A stretch of 64,000 nucleotides of DNA from Epiperipatus broadwayi (Eukaryota > Onychophora > Udeonychophora > Euonychophora > Peripatidae). The stretch lies in the NCBI GenBank assembly GCA_028023455.1, contig JAQFVV010000206.1, forward strand, positions 839,861 through 903,860, in the 5' to 3' direction. The notes under the pieces are model-generated. The model worked only from the letters and a program-made list of their open reading frames with translations, made no database searches and was not told where the DNA came from. This document shows positions 12,402-25,100 of the stretch, one piece after another. Numbering within the stretch: the stretch's first letter is position 1; every line of letters starts with the position of its first letter. The position numbers were made by a program, and so were the translations under genes.

Positions 12402-12493
12402 TGTAATATTAATAATTAGTCATTAAGCTAATTTATAGTTTAAAATCCACAAAGTGTATGTGCATTAGCTTAATGGCTAATTATTAATATTAC
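12402..12493. repeat. short inverted repeat, probable MITE
   Basis: An arm of about 30 bp at 12402-12432 (TAATATTAATAATTAGTCAT...) is repeated in inverted form at 12464-12493 with two mismatches, enclosing a loop of about 31 bp. No target duplication is evident. Confidence 0.6.
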
Positions 12494-14931
12494 TAAGAGA
12501 TATTTGAAATTGGAAATTTACGAATAATTTTTGAAATGTTCTGTACTTCCTGGGCACTAAAGTAAATATGTCAGTTTTTGATTTAATTTATCAGGCTTGC
12601 TGGCCTGTTAAGATTTGCATAGCATATATTTTTGTTATTGATAAAGTGTGTGTGTGTTTTTTTAAATCTGTGTTAACCAACATTATAAAATTTCAAAGCA
12701 ATATAACAACATTTATGAGATAATCTATAAAATTCTATGGATTTTTTTTCAATATTTTCCGTCATAATTATTTATAAATTCATCTGTTTTTATAATTGAA
12801 ATATTTATTTCAATAATATAAATAATAATAGTTTTTTTTTTTTAATTTATAAATATATTTTAATACAGAATGGTGATTTAACATTGAATTTCTGACTGGA
12901 CGATATATAGAACTTATTGTTTAATTTCACAACTTCTCAAATGTTTTCATTTTAATTATTTAACATTAAAAAATTTGGCTATATTTTTTTTAGTTAGATT
13001 ATCTTTTTGTATTTTCATTTCAAGATTGATTCGTAATGAAATAGAGAAGTAGTTTTTTTCTTTGTTAGAATTCATTAAAATTATTTGTAAAAGCAAACAT
13101 AAGGAAGCTAATTTGTATTTCAAGAAAGACATTACTGTTTTGTTTTGTTTTTTGACTAATTTTAAAATCAGCATTTATAGAAAAATCTACTTTTTTTAAA
13201 AAACAGAAGAAAAAAAGATAGCTGATTTAACATTGTAATTAATGTTTGAATTAATAAATGTTTTAAATTCTAAGCATTCTTCACAATTATTAAAAATAAT
13301 ATTCTAATTTACAAAAGAGTTTAGTTTACCAAAAAGAATTCACTTTATCTGTTGGTAATATTTACTAAGGCTGTAACCTCAAAAATGTGCGCATAAAAGT
13401 GCGATAGTAGGGACCTCTGCAGGTCTTAACCACAAGCTTATGTTTTGGAAGAAAAGAGGGGTGTATTTTTATGATTTCAAACTTAGAGAAAAACACAAAA
13501 TGAGATAATTTACTATGAGCTGTTGTATAAATCATATTAGTTATTGTTATCAAGTCATAAATACTTCTCATAATGATCTAAAAATCATTCTGCTTTCTTA
13601 TAAAATTTTCAGTGAAACCTGTTGGTATATTTAATCAACTGTCATTAACATAAACCTATATGACTACTTATTAATATAAATATTAATACTAAAAAATTTT
13701 TTTAATGTTTAAAGAAAACAATAGAAAAACAAAACAAAAAATAAACTAATTAAAGACAGTAACAATAAGAGAAAAGGTATCATTGTATAATTATCATAAA
13801 GAATGTAATACAAAATAAATGAAAAAACAATAAGAGATAAAAGTCCGCAAGTATCGTGCCATCATGAACAATTTTCAGAAGCAGGAAGCTGAAACTCACT
13901 ATAATTCTTAGTAGACTATGAGGAGAATAATCAATTTGTTAAAAATATTAAATTTTCCTATAACATTTTATATTTTCCAAGATTGTATTTTTGAATATGA
14001 GTTCACAAGAAATTTGACAGATTTTTTGTTTATGTACAGTGCTATCTTTATTGCTCACTGAATCTATTCAAATTTGCATCAAATAAGTTGTATAAGAAAA
14101 CTTAATTTTAGTTCTTTTATTATTATTTTTTAATACTAAAAGAATAAAAAGTGTTATTTTCTAAAATATTTTAAAAAACTTTAGAATAATTGTCTGCTTT
14201 GAAATCCATTAATCATAATTATATTTAATCTTTTTTTTTACAAAAATACATTTAAAATGCTTGATTTATTATCCTAATTAATTACCACCCCCCACTCTCT
14301 GCAGTGGAAAAAACATTATACATTTTTCCATAAGTTTAATGTTAAATAAAATTTTAAGATTATCCAAAACTGTCTTAATAATAAACAACTAGTTCATGAT
14401 TTAGTAATTTTAATTTGTTTATAATTATGTTTATACTTCTTACAATCAAAACTATTTTAACCAACTTAAAAAAGCAATGTCTTATATAACAGACTCGTGT
14501 CAGAATTTTTAAAAATGTAGAAATCGATAAACAGTGTAAAAAATAATGTAAGTTTAAAAATAAATTTAAAAAAGTTTTTTAAAAAAAAAAACATTATGAT
14601 TTTCGGTTTTTAAAATGGGGTATTTCAAATAAAAAAATTTTTTTTTAAAAAAAAATTTTTTTTTTTTTAAAAATTTTAAAAATATTTTTTTTATTATTTA
14701 AAAAAAATATACTTTATTTAAAACAATGCCTGTTTACAATTTTAAATACGACTTGTTAATTCACAATATTTTTTTTTTTAAATTATTAACTAAAAATATT
14801 TAATAATCAAGATTTTATTTTAAAAGTTGATACATTTTCAACCAATCACAAACCATAAGTATTGTTTCTGAACTGGGAAAAGGATTTTTAATAAATATTT
14901 ATTTTATATATTAAAAATTACTGCAATTTTG
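12494..14931. other. AT-rich DNA with homopolymer tracts
   Basis: No gene is recognised. At 14560-14800 the sequence is almost only T-runs and A-runs of 6-14 bases, which may be a low-accuracy stretch of the assembly. A C-run (CCACCCCCCAC) lies at about 14284. Confidence 0.4.
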
Positions 14932-15208
14932 ATGAACTCTTTGTAATCAAGTATTAAAAAAGATTGAAAGTTGAAATTCAAGACTTTTATAATGAACTAA
15001 GCATGTTTTCAGAAGACCACTGACAGCAGAATACTACTGTATTAATTTAGCAGTTGAAAATTATGCTATTTATAGATGAAATTTATTATGTAAATGAGAT
15101 ATAACACTGTGATTCTAGCGGTGGTCTTCTGAAAGCATGTTTAGTGCATTATAAAAGTCTTGAATTTCAACTTTTATCTTTTTATAATACTCAATTACAA
15201 TGAGTTTA
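14932..15208. mobile_element. foldback element with long arms
   Basis: Arms of about 90 bp (14932-15022 and 15118-15208) pair along nearly their full length, for example GTTGAAATTCAAGACTTTTA with TAAAAGTCTTGAATTTCAAC, and AGCATGTTTTCAGAAGACCAC with GTGGTCTTCTGAAAGCATGT. The centre (about 95 bp) has no coding content. It looks like a non-autonomous foldback or MITE. Confidence 0.75.
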
Positions 15209-15496
15209 TAAGAATTACATTAATTAAAGAAAAGAAAATTAAATATTTTGAATTATTAAAAATTATTGTAAATAAATTTATTTTAAAATGTTTTGAATAT
15301 TGTTGAAATTATGTAAAAGATAAGATCTTGATAAAAAAGAAAATATAAAATGAAGCATGTAGAGAAAAAGATGAAAAGCATCAAATAAAATATTTTTAAA
15401 AAGGCTGTCTACTAAATGTTTTAAAAATCTGAAGAAAATAAAGTAGATCACATGAAATCCAAAAAATTAATAAATAAGGTATTATTATTTATCTTT

Positions 15497-15592
15497 TTAA
15501 TGTGTGTGATCAGGTGGGTCAGTAATATGAGATGGCATGGAGAGTTGAGGGTTGTGTGAAAGTCTGAGCTTGAATCCCACATACATTAAATA
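15497..15592 (+). repeat. F3 fragment with B box
   Basis: The segment ...GTCAGTAATATGAGATGG...GTGTGAAAGTCTGAGCTTGAATCCCAC matches the terminal part of family F3 (compare 2740-2795 and 30800-30850). It ends in GAGCTTGAATCCC (15566-15578), a good RNA polymerase III B box. The hammerhead part is absent. Confidence 0.55.
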
Positions 15593-16213
15593 AGGTATTG
15601 AAATTTTTTATTTAATAAAATTTAATTACATTTCCAAAACAGTAAATTTAAAAAAAATGTTTGTATTTGTAATTTTATTCTCTTTACTAAATAAAAATTT
15701 GTATATTTATAGAAATAATTGGAAGTAAAAATAATTCTAAATTAAAAATTCCAAAATAGTGAATCTAAATATGTCTATATTTATTAGAAAATACATTCAT
15801 AAAACTTGAATGTGTAATAGAATGTATAAATGTTCTACACATTAATTGTTTATATTGAATAATGATTCTGTAATTAATCACTTTTTTACATAATTTCACG
15901 AGAATATTTTTAAAAAATCATAATATTATTCTGAATGACTCTGCAGAAGTCACAATCGAAAAATGTATCAGAGATCACATATATCCATGAGATACATTCT
16001 TTTTTAGTACATGTTAAAGTGCAATAAAATAATAAAACACTGCAAATTTGCCATGATGATTTTTTTATTTATTTTAAGTTATAATTTAGAAATTATTAAA
16101 TAAAAAAATATAGACATCACAGTCAAAAAAATTGCAATGGTGATCACATGTGTGCTAAAATGTAAAAAAAAAAAAAAATTAGAAAGTATAAATTTGCCTT
16201 TATTATTTTTTTA
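15593..16213. other. AT-rich DNA with a degenerate direct repeat
   Basis: CACAATCGAAAAATGTATCAGAGATCACATAT-like sequence near 15951 recurs in altered form near 16117 (CACAGTCAAAAAAATTGCAA then GTGATCACATGTGT), a spacing of about 166 bp. No gene is seen. Confidence 0.35.
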
Positions 16214-16642
16214 AAATAATAAAATAGAAATTTATATAACTTTACAATACTATCTGAAAACAAAATTTTACTAAAATTCTTCTACAACCATTGTTTCATT
16301 TATTAACAAATAGATCTTCTCAAGTGAAATTTATTTAAACAAATAACATATACATACAAAACAAAATAGTCTTCCAGTCACTCATATCAATAATGAATTT
16401 TCTTTCACATCAAAGGATCTCCTCATGATATTGATGGCCTCAGATTCAAAAATTTTATCAAAAAGTTCTTTTATTTTTTTCAATTCACTTTTTTCATCAA
16501 AGATGACCTCTGCATTGTCAAATAATATTTTATGACTTGTATTCGTTTATAAATATACAAAGCTGAGTCACTCTTATGAATTTTAACTTTTTCATTACCC
16601 TCCCCCCCGGGCCCCTCCTCTTTTTTTTTGGTTGTTTTTTTT

Positions 16643-16690
<48 letters not shown>

Positions 16691-17260
16691 AAGGCTTAAT
16701 TTACTCTGGCCTATATTTTATGATAACTAAAATGAATCTTATAAACTTCCCCAAGAATATATTTGCAATCAATTGACTGTTTATAAGAATGTTTGCAATT
16801 GTCATAAAATGTATATAAGTCAGAGTAAATGAAGTCTTAATGAAAGAATTAAAATTCATAGGAATAGAGTTAAAAATAGATATCATAACTCAGATTTGTA
16901 TATTTATGAACTGAATAAAAGTCAGAGATTATCTTTTATAAAAAGGTTAATTGAAAAAAAAAAGTAAAAAAAAACTTTTGATGATAAAATTTGTTGAATC
17001 TGAAGCTATCAATCTCATGAAGATCGCATTTGATGTTAAAGGAAGTTGATTTTTGAAATAAATGGTGGAAAGGCTATTTTGTTTGGTATATATATATATG
17101 TATATGTTATCTGTTTAGTTGAATTTCATTTTAAAAGGTCTATTTATTAATAGATGAAACAATGGTTGTAGAAGAATTTTAGTAAAATTTTGTTTTTGGC
17201 TAGTATTGTAATGTTATATGAATTTCTATTTTATTTATAATTATTAGTATAGCATTAGGC
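16214..17260. repeat. kilobase-scale palindrome (foldback element)
   Basis: The outer arms, about 16214-16480 and 16970-17260, pair with interruptions: TTTACTAAAATTCTTCTACA and ACCATTGTTTCAT on the left meet ATGAAACAATGGTTG and TAGAAGAATTTTAGTAAA on the right. The pairing continues inward (TATGACTTGTATTCGTTTAT at 16530 with 16890-16920) and an inner palindrome spans about 16690-16840 (AATTTACTCTGG against CAGAGTAAAT). Near the apex is a C/G-run plus a 42-base A-tract. No transposase is evident. Confidence 0.7.
16603..16688. repeat. homopolymer block: C/G-run, T-runs, A42
   Basis: CCTCCCCCCCGGGCCCCTCC is followed by T-runs with GG and GGG and then an uninterrupted A-tract at 16647-16688. This composition is unlike anything else in the window and lies inside the palindrome at 16214-17260. 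Confidence 0.8.
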
Positions 17261-18640
17261 AGAATTTAATTCTTATAATAATATACATGATTTGTTATTT
17301 ATTTTTAGTTACAATTTAGAAATTATTTTCACAACTATATTATCAGTGACCTGAGACTTTGTAATATCTCTTAGATATAATGTATTATCAAATGTCATAC
17401 ACTCTTATCAAACACATATTATAACCAAACTGTCAATCACTTTTAATATTATGGATAATATTAGTTATATACAAACACTCATGATCTTGAATCTATATAT
17501 TTAATACATGTAATAATATTTAAGAAAATATTTTTATCTCTCAGATCAGCCACAGCCTGTGTAGAGTTCATAATTATGATTCCTTATTATTATCAGTGGA
17601 TTCATTTTATATTAAAATATTTTTACATGAAGGAAAAACTGGATTTATATTATAAATTTACAACCATCTATTTTATTACTACTGTTACATAATTCACTAC
17701 CAAACTGAAATAGCAGCACAGGTCAATAAAAATATCTGCCATTTTCACACACACATAAACATGTTGAAGATATGATTTTAAAAAATATTATATTCCTAAT
17801 ACTTATTTATTCAAGCATAATCATACCTTCTGCAGTAGTACGGACAGAAGATTTACAGAAAATATAAAAAAAAATTAAGTATAATAAAAGTGATTTCAAA
17901 ATTTAATGTTTGACTACCAAACTTGTAAGACGAATGAAAAAATAATAATGAAAAAATGATTATTATGTAGAGTGGAAAATTCAAAATTAAATTATTTATT
18001 TAAAGAGAAATAATATGAAAGAAGAATTTCCATATACAATACAAATATTATTCATTTCAATAAGATTATGCCAAAGATAAAATTTATGGCAGACAACTAA
18101 TAGCTTTTATACTTCTTGTTAAACTCTTAGGAAAAGAAAACAAGAACTTAAAACTAATAAAAACTTTATTAGCTTTGTAATTATTATAAAATTTCATATT
18201 TTAATATATAAAAACTTTTAATCAATTCTGATCATTGATTTAAAAGGTTGTCAACAGTATGTGAATAAAAGTAAAATAAAAGCAATTGTCAGTGAATGCT
18301 GACTCATCACAACTCAAAGGTGAAGTAAAAAACAAGGATTTTATTTCAATTGTATTTTTTATTTTATTTAAGCAGTCCAGATTAACCTAAAACTTTAAAC
18401 TTCTAATTAAAAATAAATTGATACCTGTTTATTGATCACTAATTGATGAATTGCTAGACTAGTTATAAATCATTGATTTAAAGTAAAAATCAATATTATA
18501 AATGATCTGAAAAAATTTCAAGATTTAGTGGGCCCAATTTTGAGTCTGGGTTAGATGTATGATTGGTAAAGGATGCATTTATGAAGAGAAAAAAAATTTT
18601 GTGAACTTTGAAGAGAGAATTAATGGATGGAGATTATTAC
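17261..18640. other. AT-rich DNA without a recognised feature
   Basis: No open frame above background, RNA gene or repeat arm is seen. Confidence 0.4.
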
Positions 18641-18990
18641 TGTATGATCACAAACTATGGACAATGAATAAAAGAAATTAGTAACAGATAGATGTGGTCA
18701 TAAAGAGGGATGGAAAAAATTAGTTGGATAAAATAATAAAAAAGTTTTGAAAAGAATAAATGAAATAAGAAGATTGAGGAAATTAAAGATAAAAAGAAAA
18801 AATGGACTGGACCTATATTAAGTAAAAAAAATAGTTTAATGAATGATATTTTGGAAAGAATGGTGAGTGGAAATAAGAAGAAAGGATAGAAGATTGACCT
18901 TGCTGGATGATATAAAAGGTGAGGAAGGGCAATGAAGAGAATGGAGTAGAGAAATGGATGAATTTGTGATGTTACTGCTAGAATACTATT
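18640..18990 (+). pseudogene. LINE ORF2 C-terminal remnant
   Basis: One frame reads KKWTGPILSKKNSLMNDILE then RMVSGNKKKG and a stop; after a frameshift the next reads RRLTLLDDIKGEEGQ, a stop, and REWSREMDEF. This is the usual tail of LINE polyproteins (W-x-GHILR, then GKRGRGRPR, then LDDI). No RT domain lies upstream, so the copy is 5'-truncated, as is common for LINEs, or it has decayed past recognition. It is interrupted and inactive. Confidence 0.55.
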
Positions 18991-21900
18991 GATTTATTGG
19001 TTTCACTAACCATTATGGTACATGGTCATTGTTGTTGTGACAGATAAACAAAAAAAATCAAATTATATAAATCAGGAAAAATATGTAATCTAAAAATCCA
19101 TACCATTTTCATGCTATGTGCATTGCTTAATTGAAGATTGTTATGCAAGACATGGCCTTACTTGTATTGACAATGAAGACATTTTTGGAACAATCAAAAT
19201 ATTAAATGCATGTTATGAATCTGATGAAAATAGAATATGATGAAACTAATGGCATGCATTGACTAAGTACAAGAAAGCAATAACATTTAAATAAAATAGA
19301 TAAAATAATCAAATGAAATAATTCAGAAGCCTCAATGAAAGGGTAAATTATTTGAACTTATGCTATTCTGAGTTATGAAAAATTTCTTGATATGAATAAT
19401 ATTATCTCGACTACTGTTTTCTTTGCTTTTAGTAACTTTTTGTAATTTTTATTTTCCTTTTTTTATTTTGATTGATTTGCATTATTTAATTCTGGTTTCC
19501 AACATTCCTTTATTATGTAAATTATGTTGATTAAAAAATTACTGTTGGAAACATTCTTAGTGAATTTTATGATTCTACTAATATTTTTGAGTGGTAACTT
19601 AGACAACTTATTGAGCCTTAAAAATCTAATGAAGATGAACTTTAATTAGCACTATCATGCTTATTAGTTATACCTTACATTATTTTTAGTCATTATGTGT
19701 ATTAGTAATTTAATTGAAAATGTGGTTTAAAAAAAAAAAATTGCTTTAATTGCAGTACCAATTTGGAGTATAATATTGTTAAATTTAGCTATTAAAGAAA
19801 ATATAACATATTATCATTAAAAAAGAATCATCTTTTGACATTTTATAAAGAGTTTATTTAATTGAATATTTTTAAAATGTTAAAAAGAGCTATAATTATA
19901 TAAAATTATGTTTTAATTATCAGTCAATTCTTAATATATTTCTATAATAACAAATACTCCATTTAATTACTATAAAAGATCTTTAATTAATGATTATAAT
20001 AGACTTAGTAGATCTGCATTTTTGTTGTTTAGTCTAAGTTGTTTTCTTTCATCAGTTTGACTTATTGGCATGTTATTTTTACATTTTGATTTTAAATTAT
20101 ATTGTTACATAACACAAATACCCCCCCCCTCTCATTTGCAAAATACAGATTTTTTAATTTAACAAGTCATCAATGTAAATTTATGCAATATTATATAATT
20201 ATCATTAAGACATTTTTTTTCTTTTGACAAAAATAATGATGTTTCAATTCATATAGACAATAAAGTGGGTTTTTATTTGCTAGAGGATGCATATTTGGGA
20301 TAAAATTACAGTAATTTATGTGTAAGTTATCAATTATTTTTACTATCCTGTTTTTTTAATTTATGGGCATATAATTTTCTCTTATCAGTAAAAAATACAT
20401 TTGGTAGTAATAGAGTTGTTATAAATTTTTTTAACAACATCGAGATGTGATTTTCACTAGTCATTTCTATATAAAATAAATTTTATTTCAATTCTGGCTT
20501 TGTCTTTCATTTTGAATTAATCATTTTGATGTAGAATTTATTTTACTTGATTACGATTTAAGATTTCTCTGTCAAGAGTTTTTTAAATAAATAATATACT
20601 ATATACTCCTTAATTATTAATTAAGGAGTATATATATAATTAATCAATACAAATAAGAAGTGGAAAGAAATTTTAATACTTCAATACAAGAGTTTTTTTG
20701 TAATTTAATTTAGTATTTTTACTTGTATCTCTTTTAGTAGCTTTTTTTTAATTGTAATATTTTATTTTGTTTGTATTGTTAGTTATGTTGTAAAAATAGT
20801 TATTATGTCTACTGTTGATTGCTTAATGAAATTTTACTGTATATAGTTTGCTTGTTGTTTGTAATTGTCAGTATATGTTTTTCTTATTAGCATCCATTTC
20901 TTGTTTTAAAATGGATGCCAAGCTTTTATAATCTATGAGAACATTTAACTTTTTTTTATTTAGTTAGGTTCCCAGTCTTCTTGGTTAATTTTTTATTTCT
21001 TTTAATACGTATATTTTTTTAAGTTGTGTATGTGCGTATGGTTTTGACAACTGAATGTTAATGCACGCACTAAAATAATCCCTTTACTCTTAGTCAAGCA
21101 GAGAATCATATTTGTTCACAAATCTTAGATTTTTAAATATTTAGAGTTATTGCATATTTACTTCCATTTACGCTTGCCAAAGGGCTTGTAGATATTAAAA
21201 ATGAGGTTACTCTAAAGATAATAAACACTATTTCAAGAATTGTTTAACGTACGATCAAAATAATGAAAATTATTTCAAAAATTAAAACTATGAAAAAAAA
21301 ACTTTTTATGTTATATTATTAAAAATTTTAAATAAAATTGTATTATTATTCAAAGCACATTAAATTTTTTCTATCTTCATCATATTACTTTTATAACAAA
21401 TGAAAATTCTTTTCTTTCATGTTTTTTTTTCTTTTCTTTTCACTTTGTTTACACCCCTGCACATTTCTATTTTAATAAAATAAGTCGGGCAGAAGCATAG
21501 TTTCAAGAAAGTTACTGATGTAAGAAATGTTTGGCAGCAGTTGTATAAATGACTATAAACCTGTTCTGACAATATATGTTTGTTTTGCTTTATTGAATAA
21601 AAGTCACCAATCAAATTTAAAAAAATAAAACTATAATATTTTACATTTTTTGTTGTCAACAAAAAAAGATTTAAAGTTTTTTTTAAAGTGCGATTCAATA
21701 TAAATGAGCTTTTCGTAAACAATATATAACGTTTAAAATACAATTGACTTTTAAAAAATGGATACCTAACATTAGCGACGTTAAAATAATACTAATAATT
21801 ATTACTGTAGAATTATTTAACTATATCCTTATTAAAATTTTATCTCTTTTTTTTAAACTTTAAAAAGAGTTACATCTAGATTATTGCTAATTCATTTTCA

Positions 21901-22649
21901 GCTTCGATGCTTGTGTTCTTCCTAGACGTATGACACATGTTAGTTTGTGATTACTGTATTCCCAGTACATTAGTTTCTTTCCTTTGAGAATGAAATTGAA
22001 ATATCAGAAAGTTTTTATAACTCATCAATAATTCACAAACATAACACTATTGCAGAAAACTTGAAACCTGTTAAAAATTAATAAGAAAAGATTGGCAGAC
22101 GTACATACTAGCAAAAAAAAAAAAACTGTTTTGGCAGCCCCTAGCTTTACTTTCACGTACCAGAGGAATAAGAAAAAATGAGAAATGACAAATCAACATC
22201 AGACAAATAACACAAATAATAATAGATGCTGATAACAATTGGCCAAAGGATATTGTTCTTCAACAATAAGGAAACGTTTTTAAAATATGCAAAGCTAATG
22301 GATTTTAAACTGCTGATCTGTCAGCAGAACACGTTATTGATTATATTTGAGGAGGAAGAAATTCAAGCTTATATAATTTTAATGAATCCTAGTTTTGAAA
22401 TATCAATACATTAAAATGTATTGAATAATATGTAGATAAAATAATAATACGTATTGTAACGAATTTTGAAAATGTTAAAAAAAATGATTTATTTTACTGA
22501 AATAAGATTTTTCAAATAATCGTTTTTTTTTTTTTAGATTTTCATTACTTTCCTCATATTTTCTCACAAATGCTGAAATGATTATATACATTTTTTTTAA
22601 AGTACTATATTATAAATGTGATATCTTTAATGTTATATGCTAGTATGTC
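18991..22649. other. AT-rich DNA, mostly featureless
   Basis: The largest open frames (21417-21743 minus, 108 codons; 22226-22414 plus) have compositions expected from AT-rich random DNA and no recognised motif. A C-run lies at about 20122-20129. A short stretch at about 19130-19250 reads EDCYARHGLTCIDNEDIFG-like peptide in one frame but I could not place it. Confidence 0.35.
20601..20633. repeat. perfect 33-nt palindrome
   Basis: ATATACTCCTTAATTA (20601-20616) is the exact reverse complement of 20618-20633 around a single T. The short loop would allow a cruciform or RNA hairpin. There is no T-run or gene context to call it a terminator. Confidence 0.8.
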
Positions 22650-22821
22650 TGTTAAACCACTAAACATCACATGATCACCATTTCTTATACTAGCACATAA
22701 TTGTTGTAAACAAAGGCAAAAACTCTCTGTACAGTAGTGCCACCATGTGTCAATCAGAGTAATCAATGGATGCCAGAAGGCATGTGCATAAAGTCCCTAT
22801 CTAGTGCTTACTCATCCAATA

Positions 22822-22863
22822 TCCCCAGACTAGTTTCTGGCTTGTGGCCATCATCAGTGAGGA
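22822..22863 (-). ncRNA. hammerhead ribozyme, F1, core intact
   Basis: On the minus strand: stem I TCCTCA with TGGGGA (6 pairs, one wobble), CTGATGA (22851-22857), stem II TGGC-CACAA-GCCA (4 pairs), GAAA, a C-TA-G mini stem III, and cleavage site UC. An outer helix ATCC/GGAT (22869-22872 with 22814-22817) extends stem I across an internal loop. This is the cleanest F1 copy and every core residue is present. The very short stem III is typical of hammerheads in Penelope-like elements and retrozymes, which often act as dimers. Confidence 0.8.
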
Positions 22864-22931
22864 GCCTTGGATCTGAGAGCACTGTACTCATCCAATATCC
22901 CCAGACTAGTCACTGCTCTCAGATCCAAGGC

Positions 22932-22973
22932 TCCTCACTGATGATGGCCACAAACCAGAAACTAGTCTGGAGA
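22932..22973 (+). ncRNA. hammerhead ribozyme, F1, core intact
   Basis: Stem I TCCTCA (22932-22937) pairs with TGGAGA (22968-22973) with one C-A mismatch. CTGATGA is at 22938-22944, stem II TGG-CCACAAA-CCA, GAAA at 22958-22961, CTAG mini stem III and UC. It is the inverted partner of the copy at 22822. Confidence 0.75.
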
Positions 22974-23503
22974 TATTGGATGAGTAGGCACTAGATAGGG
23001 ATTTTATGCACAAGCCTTCTGGCATCCATTGATTACTCTGGTTGACACATGGTGGCACTACAGTATGGAGAGTTTTGCCTTAGTATATCTGTTCTTGATC
23101 AGGTGTTTAAATCAACATTTTCTTTAAATAACAGGATTTATGAACAAATTCAAGATTTTTTATGTAGCTATTATAGCTAGCTGGTCATGCAATTACATGT
23201 TAATAAATAATCACCTGGCTATTTTTTACTAAAGGGTAAAGATCCCAGATTAATTATTTTTGATCATTTAGATTTTGGCCATATTGAGACAGAGCTTTGT
23301 TTAGTTTAAAAAAAACTCATCCACGAATAAAGTTTGATCAACAATTGATTCTTCTAATGATTTTTGGATTGTTGCAGACTTGAAAAATAATTTTATGGTC
23401 TTTTAATAATGCGACTCACAAACTATAATATTTTACATCACAGTTAAAGTAGTCTTTGAAATCTAGTTTTGAATATAATCCATTACCTTTATTTATTATT
23501 TTC

Positions 23504-24022
23504 ACATGATCACCATTTCTTATGCTTGCTCTTAACTATTATTCAAACATTCAAAACTCTCTATACGCATTGCCACCAGCGCAAGCCAGAATAATCAATG
23601 GATGTCAGAAGGCTTGCACATAAAATCCCCATCTAGTGCTCACTCATCCAATATCCCCAGACTAGTTTCTGGCTTGTGGCCTTTGTCAAATGTATAGGAA
23701 CTGAACTGAGTTCAGACCTATATGACTATATAAGTTGATGAGCTTAGATTAAAAATATTATAGTGTTTTCAATTAGAGTCTTATAGTTTTGATGTTAAGC
23801 AGAGATAAAAGGTGGCTGCTGGAGGGTTGCATTATATTTTAAGATCTAGGTGCAGTGCTCTCAGATCCAAGGCTTCTCACTGACAAAGGCCACAAGCCAG
23901 AAATTAGTCTGGGGATATTGGATGAGTAGGCACTAGATGGGGATTTTATTCACAAGCCTTCTAGCATCCATTGATTACTCTGGTGTGCACTGAGTGACAA
24001 TATGTATAGAGAGTTTTGCCTA
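23504..24022. mobile_element. hammerhead repeat family F1, locus 2 (foldback)
   Basis: A minus-strand copy (23504-23688) is joined to a longer plus-strand copy (23689-24022) ending in GAGAGTTTTGCCT. The plus copy holds the internal segment CTGAACTGAGTTCAGACC, which is also seen in family F2 at 50110, then AGGTGGCTGCTGGAGGG, the ribozyme and the outer end. The minus copy is cut inside its ribozyme: only the GAAA-to-stem-I half and TTGACAA remain at 23654-23689. Confidence 0.75.
23874..23915 (+). ncRNA. hammerhead ribozyme, F1, G8 mutated
   Basis: Stem I TTCTCA/TGGGGA pairs fully with two wobbles, stem II GGC/GCC pairs, and GAAA, TTAG and UC are present. The core reads CTGACAA instead of CTGANGA, so the catalytic G8 is A and the copy should not cleave. 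The change fits CpG decay of CTGACGA. Confidence 0.65.
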
Positions 24023-25100
24023 TTTGAATTTATTATTTTTCTTGATATACAATCTTCAATTTTTTAATCTGATCACCTTTTAAGTCTAGATAATTATGTA
24101 AACCAGTTTTCAGAACATGTAACAAATTTTTCTAATGATCATATTATAGGCATCATAATATTTTTATAAACATCCTCCTCCCTTATAGAATAATGTATCT
24201 CCAATTGAAAGGTTACCTGAGATGACATTTCAATGACTTAAACTACTTTTATTTTACTTTACTTTATATAATTGGAAATTTTTTTATCCAGTCATAATTG
24301 TTAACATATTTACAAATAGGCGCAAATTGGTCAACTGCCCTATTTACTGTGTTTGGCAAGTATGATTAAATTAATAAATCTTTATTAATAATAAATACCA
24401 AGTATAAATACAATAACATTTTTATAGTCAATATTTACCTGGAAGTAGAATCATAATCTAAGTATAATTCAATTATGAAAGCTAACAATGATATTTGAAT
24501 ACTGATAATCTATTACACCAATTTTATTTTTTCCAACTTATTTTCTCCACTTTTCCTTAACATTATACTCCAAACTTCCAGTCATTTTATATAGTTTTTC
24601 TTAATTATCCAAATATTATATTTATACACAGATTTACTTAGGAAAAAAAAACATTCAACAGGGCTATATTAATTAATTTTTTATAAATTAAAACATTGTA
24701 CCTAAAATTTTAAAAAATCAGGAATATTTACAAATCACTAATCATCTTATAAGTTATCAAATTATACCTATTAAATATTTATAATTAGCATAGAAGTTCT
24801 AGGATTGGAAAGGATAAAGTTGACTATAGTCCATGGAACTAGAGCTCTAAAAGCCACCACCTTACTATTAAAAAAAAAAAAAAAGATATCCCAGGAAAGA
24901 AAATGTATAATTCTTACACTATTTTGGGATAAATGCAAATACTTTTATAAAATTCTTTATTAGGTAAAGTTTTCCAATAAATTGGATTTTTTAATAAATA
25001 TCTTTATATTTTTTTTACAATTAAAATGTGAATAATACAAATAAAAATAATAAATACAGTTTTAAAAAAGTAGCTGTTTTTGAATTTGTGTTATATTTTC
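24023..25100. other. AT-rich DNA without a recognised feature
   Basis: An A-run near 24870 is the only notable tract. Confidence 0.35.

Larger units (their letters stand above)
22650..23085. mobile_element. hammerhead repeat family F1, locus 1 (foldback)
   Basis: A minus-strand copy (22650-22885) faces a plus-strand copy (22910-23085). The mirrored ends are GGCAAAACTCTC-type on the left and GTATGGAGAGTTTTGCCT (23063-23080) on the right. Between the arms lies a partial third repeat of the 3' half of the ribozyme (ACTCATCCAATATCCCCAG, about 22887-22905). Each arm has its own hammerhead core pointing outward. The left arm extends into TAAACCACTAAACATCACAT, which in the tandem copy at 51590 follows the GAGAGTTTTGCCT block, so the unit is longer than the ribozyme part. 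Confidence 0.8.

Noticed and set aside
14932-15208. A hammerhead in this foldback
   Set aside because: CTGAAAG and AAAGTC occur, but no stem II hairpin or GAAA lies at the needed spacing.
21417-21743. A 108-codon frame on the minus strand
   Set aside because: No motif, and its K, F, I, L and N composition is that of AT-rich random sequence.
22737-22994. An 85-codon open frame
   Set aside because: It spans the F1 foldback and two ribozyme cores; the peptide is the translation of a palindrome.
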